Origin: Lineus longissimus
Taxonomy: Eukaryota; Nemertea; Pilidiophora; Heteronemertea; Lineidae
Length of the DNA stretch: 64,000 nucleotides
Assembly: GCF_910592395.1 (NCBI RefSeq)
Contig: NC_088308.1
Location: forward strand, 5,783,001-5,847,000
Direction: 5' to 3'
Below are positions 60,901 to 64,000 of the stretch, piece after piece. The notes beneath the pieces are model-generated. The model was not told where the DNA came from. It saw only the letters and a list, made by a program, of their open reading frames with translations, and ran no database searches. Made by a program: the position numbers and the translations under genes. Each line of letters opens with the position of its first letter. Positions within the stretch are counted from its first letter, which is position 1.

Positions 60901-62028
60901 CTCTCTACTCATATATATATACAGTATATACATCATGACTTGTCAACCACAAGCATTGATCTGCAACATGTGTTTTCTAAACGATCTAAAATTTCAATTT
61001 TCTCGTCCAATTTATTGACAATATGTCACAAAGTTGACGGTTTCAAATGAATGTTTCAACAAATGCACCGGCATCACAAAGCCTAATTGTTCAATTATGC
61101 TGTACTATTTCAATTTCATAAATTGGCGTCCCTCTATATGGAAATCAAGTTAATTATAAATGATTTACTGGATGCAGCTGACGTGCAGAAATGGACATGA
61201 ATGGTGTTGCTGTTCTGTGTCACAATAATATGTGCTCCTTCATCAATAAACATGATAAACAATAATTAGTATCATTGATTACTTACCACACGCAGGCACA
61301 CAGTCATTTCTGGGATCAATTTTTAAATGTTGATTTGCCATCGATGAGAAAATTAAAGTAGTGTCGTACATGGTCGGGCACGATTCACATTTTGGGCAAA
61401 AATGAAGGTTGGTTCTTCTTGAAAGTTGTGTGTTATGCTATGTGGGGATTTTAAACACTGATGTAAGTTCTTTATTACTTGTTGCAGTCTTCCTAGCTAT
61501 ATTCGACAGATATTTGAATTGAACAGATTCTTCAGTTATTTATTTGAGCGTGCGGGCAGAATTCATGAAACTAGCCCATGCTCTACATACTGTACTACAG
61601 TCGTCCTTCGTACTCATATCAATATTTAGTCACATTATTGATTTCTGATCATCAAGGTTTATTAAAACCATTGATATGTTAGATAATCGATCACTTTCTA
61701 TATTGTTCATGCACTAGTCATATCCTGCTATCAATTCTGAAGTCATTTAGTCACAATTGATATGACAATTTGAAAAATTGATATTGGCTTGCAAGTGTGA
61801 TAAAGTTAAAAGTTGACTTATGTATCATATTTTGGTATGGAATGTTTGCTTACAACAATTAGACATCACATTCTTCTTGATGTTCAGGGGGCTTTTGATC
61901 TTCGCAATCAAAAATGGAAATGTAATATCATATCCGTTGAATATCCAGATCTGTTAAGGCTTGATGATGGGATGACAGGGAGTCTCTACTTGTAGAAAAC
62001 AGCCCAGATGTATACAATGACCTCTGGG
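57922..62028. other. Non-coding stretch, no gene seen
   Basis: Possible intron of the 48.4 kb gene. No open frame of about 60-90 codons here (for example 58647-58925 or 59509-59763) could be tied to a known family or joined by splice sites in the phase required by the first exon. Confidence 0.35.
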
Positions 62029-62290
62029 GCAACTTGGTTTCTGTCTATCGCAGTATCAGAGGCTAAAGTTATTCCTGTTTTCCTCTGTAGAGGAAGTTTG
62101 ATATGTTACTCTAAAAAAAGGTGATGATTTGAGTGAGAAATCACTGCCAAAGCCAGGCTCTCTGAAAACTTGCTCACTTGCTCTCCTTGCATCTGAGGCT
62201 AAAGGTCCTTCTGTTTCCCTCTCTGTAGCTGAAGCTTCATATGTTGGTAAAAAAACAGGTGATGCTTTGAATGAGAAATTACTGCCAAGC
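62029..62290 (+). repeat. Diverged tandem duplication, unit about 140 bp
   Basis: The phrases TCAGAGGCTAAAG, TTCC(T)CTCTGTAG(C/A), TATGTT, TAAAAAAA.AGGTGATG and GAGAAAT(C/T)ACTGCCAA occur in the same order in both halves. The second copy lies in a 135-codon open frame (62129-62536); the first is broken by stops. The duplication is clear, but coding is not supported. Confidence 0.6.
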
Positions 62291-62536
62291 AGAGAGGCTC
62301 TTCATCACCTTGCTCTGTTCACGAGTGCATTGACATGTGTTGTGGTGCAGCTGTCCTCACCTTTTCTTGCATTAGTCCACTTGCTTTGGTTTACTTACAA
62401 TAGTATAGGTACAAATGTACATGTACAGATCATAGAAAAAACGCTTTGTAGTAAAAATTCTCCTGTATTCTCAGTTGTACCCTTAACACCATTTACAGTT
62501 TTACCCAAAACCCAACTTGAACTTGAAGTTGATTAA

Positions 62537-64000
62537 ACACTTGGCTATGATAGTTCAAAGTGCAGACTTCTGATCCTGCACAGGCAAGGTAGATTGTTGT
62601 TGATAATCTTTCTAGATTCATCAGACTTTCACTGTAGGTGTAATCCTGTCTGATACAGCTTGCTTCAGGCAACAACAACTGCAGTAGGCTGATCATTGAT
62701 GGATTGATCAATTGGATTAGATCACCTAGGCAATACGAGTCTGTAGCCTTGGTATTGTCTCACCTACATACAGGTTTGATACTTAAGATTTTGTTGCCAT
62801 GGCCATCCTTGCGCTTCTGTCTGTATCTTGCGTTTTAGTAAAGTAGTCGAAATAAGGGAGTTCAATAAGTAGTGAGCAACCACACATATGCTATTGTCAT
62901 TTCTTTTCAAAGATTTTATGAGAAAAAAGTTACATGGTTAATAGGTCCAACTAATGGCCCATGCTTGTGCTATATCAGGATCAGGAAATTTGCTTTTGCA
63001 CCCAGTAAGCCTCTCTTGGTTTGCATTGCAGACAACAGAACTAGACAATAAACAAACCGTAGGTGATGTCAGGCCTAACCATAGAAAATTGCTCATCTTC
63101 CTTCCTGTTCACCATAAAACATATTTACATTCTGTGCCTGCAATGTTGGACATGTTGGAGTCGCTCCAACTTTCATTTCGTTGCCAACATTATGCATATT
63201 ATTGGCTTAGCATGCAGTTACCCATCAATCTATCATATTGTCCGGTTTCATAGTAAAAGTTGTGGTCTCTAGTTGAGAAGCAACAATCATTGCTTCAAAG
63301 CTTTCGGGCTACAAATTGCAAGTCAGTTGGTCGTTGAATTGCAGGTCTGTAAAACGTTTTGCGTCAGCCTCTGATAGCCATGAATAAATTTTCTCAGAAC
63401 TAGGAGTTATCTGGAGGCCAGTCATCTTCCTGCTTGAGAGCTCAAACCTCTTACATTCTGGTCGACACAGTTGATAATTTCCCAAGGGGTGATTGAATTT
63501 GTTGAACTGAACATGTGCATACATGTACGTAGTTCACTTGGTTTATGCATGTAGTAGTTCCAGGTATATCCTCTCAGCTATAGCCCGTTCCCGCCAAGCT
63601 ATTTACAGTATGCCAGTCCTCATTGCTGAACAATAGGTCCTCTGATGAAACACTCTAAACAAAACATGAGTTACCATGGCTACGTACACATCTGCACAGA
63701 TCAAATAACTTATGACAAAAGTGTAAAATATGTTTTTTTCATACCGATATGCGACACTGGGATGTGCTCTAGAATTCAGCTTTTCTGAATGTTTGCTCCA
63801 TATTGATTATGTATGGGGTATGAATGGAGTATGTTGATATAAAGGTGTCGGGGTTCCCGCTGAGCCTACACATTGCATGGAGCCAACTCGCATAGTCACA
63901 TTGATTGTGACAGAATAAATAAATAATGTCGAAATTCCAGATATGATATTTTTATCATGTTCATAATCGGGAATTATCTGACAATGTGTTTGGCTGTGTC
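62537..64000. other. Non-coding stretch to the right edge
   Basis: No exon, RNA gene or structured repeat could be supported here. Confidence 0.4.

Overview
The window is nuclear DNA from an animal. The genes are split by introns with standard GT/AG junctions, introns reach 16 kb, and short non-autonomous transposons are common. Two gene families can be identified with confidence, both metazoan: heparan sulfate N-deacetylase/N-sulfotransferase (NDST) and an AQP8-type aquaporin. The repeat types (arrays ending in GACGGACG units with a terminal hairpin, many TTAA-flanked short elements) suggest a marine invertebrate, probably a lophotrochozoan such as a mollusc, annelid or brachiopod. That taxonomic guess is an inference.

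Layout. (1) About 27.5 kb down to the left edge: the 5' half of an NDST gene on the minus strand. A first coding exon carries a strong upstream ORF in its leader (27.46-26.29 kb), exon 2 is at 25.98-25.86 kb, a 16.25 kb intron follows, and exon 3 is at 9.61-9.49 kb. The sulfotransferase half is not visible and presumably lies beyond the left edge. The introns hold two or more copies of a GACGGACG-tailed repeat and a 38-bp perfect palindrome. (2) 27.5-41.7 kb: no recognisable gene. It contains a head-to-head pair of a 410-bp inverted-repeat element and a cluster of TTAA-flanked elements, two of which share one TTAA. (3) 46.3-41.8 kb: a complete minus-strand aquaporin gene. It has four common exons and two alternative first exons of identical length (236 bp) and phase, each encoding TM1-TM2; either splices in frame to the NPA exon to give a 320-residue protein. 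(4) From 48.4 kb rightward: the first exon of an unidentified plus-strand gene for a secreted or membrane protein. The rest of the window (48.7-64 kb) holds repeats, a third copy of the 410-bp element and no exon I could support.

The most interesting item is the aquaporin. The duplicated first exons change one of the four pore-lining (ar/R) positions, Asn in one and Thr in the other, where human AQP8 has His. The other three positions (Ile, Gly, Arg) match AQP8. Alternative first exons could therefore give two channels with different pore selectivity from one locus. No viral gene, toxin gene, CRISPR array, rRNA or tRNA was found.
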